A DNA stretch of 6,427 bases, from contig CAJXKX010000127.1 in NCBI GenBank assembly GCA_913055965.1, positions 1 through 6,427 of the forward strand. Direction: 5' to 3'. Under the pieces are notes generated by a model. The model worked only from the letters and a program-made list of their open reading frames with translations. It had not been told where the DNA came from and searched no databases. A program made the position numbers and the translations under genes. This DNA is from an uncultured Roseovarius sp. Its GTDB lineage: Bacteria; Pseudomonadota; Alphaproteobacteria; Rhodobacterales; Rhodobacteraceae. Below, in pieces: positions 5,140-6,427 of the stretch (position 1 is the first letter of the stretch; every line of letters starts with the position of its first letter).

Positions 5140-5165
5140 GCCCGATCCGCCACGCTCTCCGCGCC

Positions 5166-6152
5166 TCAGGCGGTCATGGCGTGATGCCCGAAATAGAGGA
5201 ATTCGCGCTCCATCCCCGCGATCTCGGCGGCCTCGAGGCTCAGGCTCGGCCCGTCGAGAAATCGGTGGCTCTTCTGCGCCCTGACCCAGTCATCGGCCAC
5301 CTGCAGCGTGGTCAGCGTGTAGCTCGTCGTCTCGTTGAGGTAATGCGTCGGGATCACGATCCGGGGGTTGAGCCGCGCGACGATCTCGTTGCCCTGCTCG
5401 AACGACAGGATATGCTCCGAGCCGTCCACCGGCAGCGTCAGCACATCGACCCGCCCCACAGCCTGCCAGAAGGCCTCGGACGGGTTGTGGCGGTTGTCGC
5501 CCCAGATCAGCGTGCGGATGCCCCCGGTCTCGACCAGAAAGGCCACGTTGTCCATGTGCCCCACGTTGTCGGGCGGGCAGGCCTTGGCCCCGAATTCGGC
5601 CAGCGCGTCGGTCCATTCGTACCAGCCGGGGGCCACGCAGGTATGCTTGTCGGCGAAACCGGTGATGCTCAGATCGGCGAAGTCGAAGCGCCCCACCATC
5701 CGGTCGAGCACCATGGTGGAGTGCGGGCGATCCACCGCGTCATGGTCGAAATGGGCATGGGTGGACATGCAGATATCGACCACGGTCTCGGGAAATTCGT
5801 TGCGGAACCACATCCCCCAGGCACCCGAGGGATCGTCGCGCCACGGATCGAACAGCACCGTCGCCCCCTTGGGCGAGGTGATCCGGAGCGCGCAATGGCC
5901 AAAGAAATCGAGGCCCACGGCCCCCGTGCCCGGTTGCCCGGTCTCGCCCTGCAGGTCGATCACGTGGTTGTTGTTGCCCGGCTGCAGCCAGGCGGTCGAT
6001 TGCGCGGCGGCGGGGCGCGCGCCGATCGCCTGCGCAGCCGCACCCAGCCCCGCCGCGCCTGCGGCCATGAAGAACGAGCGCCGCGACACGCCCGGGGCAA
6101 GCCCCCCGGCACGGCCATCGATGCGAACGGGTTTCAGATCTTTTCTGTCCAT
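5166..6152 (-). CDS. Tat-exported metallo-beta-lactamase-fold metal-dependent hydrolase
   Basis: The 328-residue product starts with a Tat signal: positively charged MDRKDLKPVR, then SRRSFFMAAGAAGLG (23-37) with Arg24-Arg25, a hydrophobic core, and likely cleavage at RPAAAQS (46-52). This predicts folded, metal-loaded export to the periplasm. The catalytic domain shows STHAHFDHDAVDRPH (130-144) with the H-X-H-X-D-H metal motif (His132, His134, Asp136, His137), GHMDNVAFLVE with His199, IWGDN with Asp219, and IPTHY with His270, the usual ligand set. The short, single-domain layout is like UlaG-type MBL hydrolases; the substrate is not identifiable. The ATG at 6152 is chosen because the Tat peptide begins there and AGGGA (6164-6160) lies seven bases upstream; an earlier ATG at 6398 would add 82 low-complexity residues. 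It stands alone between its own upstream region and terminator. Confidence 0.88.
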   Translation of the reverse strand: MDRKDLKPVRIDGRAGGLAPGVSRRSFFMAAGAAGLGAAAQAIGARPAAAQSTAWLQPGNNNHVIDLQGETGQPGTGAVGLDFFGHCALRITSPKGATVLFDPWRDDPSGAWGMWFRNEFPETVVDICMSTHAHFDHDAVDRPHSTMVLDRMVGRFDFADLSITGFADKHTCVAPGWYEWTDALAEFGAKACPPDNVGHMDNVAFLVETGGIRTLIWGDNRHNPSEAFWQAVGRVDVLTLPVDGSEHILSFEQGNEIVARLNPRIVIPTHYLNETTSYTLTTLQVADDWVRAQKSHRFLDGPSLSLEAAEIAGMEREFLYFGHHAMTA

Positions 6153-6427
6153 GGTGTCATCCCTGTCGGTGGTTGCCGCCGGGTCCGGCCCGGCAGGAAC
6201 AGCGTAGCAGCGGGCTCTCGCGGCCCGGATATGGGATTGTTTTGGGGGAAGTACGGGGGATTTCCCCGTATCATGGCCTGCTCGTGGCCGCAGCCCCCTG
6301 GCAGGCGCGCGGACCTTCCGGTTACGTGTCGGACCGGTGCCGACGTCGGGTTCTGGTCTGCTCCTGCCATTCGCCTGCCTCCCCCCGCGCGGAGTCAAGG
6401 TGCCGCAGGCACCGCCGCGCGAGCGCC
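6153..6427. other. 275-base upstream region without a supported gene
   Basis: It holds the ribosome-binding site and control region of the MBL hydrolase: the dyad at 6252-6270 and a possible -10 TACGCT (6206-6201) that lacks a recognisable -35. Nearer the edge is a small hairpin GGTGCC-GCA-GGCACC (6399-6413). On the minus strand, a frame entering at 6427 ends at TGA 6397-6395 after ten codons and could be the tail of a gene outside the window, but ten codons are not enough to support it. No tRNA or other RNA gene is recognisable. Confidence 0.5.
6252..6270. promoter_or_regulatory. Candidate operator dyad upstream of the MBL hydrolase
   Basis: TACGGGG-GATTT-CCCCGTA is a perfect 7-bp inverted repeat with a 5-base centre, about 109 bases before the hydrolase start. 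If the -10-like TACGCT at 6206-6201 is used, the dyad centre lies about 65 bases upstream of initiation, a normal place for an activator, and the absence of a good -35 would fit activator dependence. The regulator is unknown; the size and symmetry suit a dimeric helix-turn-helix protein. A hairpin in an RNA crossing this point is the other reading. Confidence 0.5.

Noticed and set aside
6153..6398. N-terminal extension of the MBL hydrolase from an ATG at 6398
   Set aside because: The extra 82 residues precede a complete Tat signal peptide and cross the dyad; the ATG at 6152 has a good AGGGA site.
6395..6427. 3' end of another minus-strand gene (stop TGA at 6397-6395)
   Set aside because: Only ten codons are visible and another frame is also open, so it cannot be supported.

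Overview
The window is GC-rich DNA in which every gene I can support lies on the minus strand, so the sequence reads from right to left. Codon use (strong G/C third positions), a Hint_2-type protein, the UPF0262/phosphatase pair and two alphaproteobacterial intergenic repeat types point to an alphaproteobacterium, most likely Rhodobacterales (Roseobacter/Paracoccaceae). This placement comes from family recognition and not from a search.

In transcription order: (1) 6427-6153 is a gene-poor upstream region with a clear 19-bp dyad, TACGGGG-GATTT-CCCCGTA. (2) 6152-5166 encodes a Tat-exported metallo-beta-lactamase-fold hydrolase with its own intrinsic terminator (5139-5112). (3) 5052-3068 is a tight four-gene run: UPF0262 protein, low-molecular-weight tyrosine phosphatase/ArsC-like protein, NTF2/SnoaL-fold protein and GNAT acetyltransferase. 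Joints two and three are ATGA stop/start overlaps, so the last three genes are probably translationally coupled. The last gene ends inside a dispersed palindromic repeat (3092-3070). (4) 2947-2033 encodes an LpxR-like outer-membrane lipid A 3-O-deacylase with signal peptide and C-terminal Phe, followed at once by an intrinsic terminator (2031-2001). (5) 1940-882 encodes a cytoplasmic-looking Hint-domain protein; its probable promoter overlaps the preceding terminator and carries a small operator-like dyad. (6) 857-795 is a multi-hairpin intergenic repeat. (7) 786-594 is the leuC leader, with a promoter-like pair placed so that transcription could begin at the ATG of a 28-codon ORF. (8) 593-1 is the N-terminal 197 codons of leuC (3-isopropylmalate dehydratase large subunit), cut by the window edge.

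Most of this is core or near-core alphaproteobacterial content. I see no insertion sequence, phage, CRISPR array, tRNA or rRNA, and no obvious new defence or biosynthetic system. The best leads are the possible leaderless small ORF before leuC, the four-gene phosphatase/acetyltransferase operon (in which infA, the usual neighbour I remember, is absent), a repeat that supplies the end of a protein, and the dyad before the exported hydrolase.
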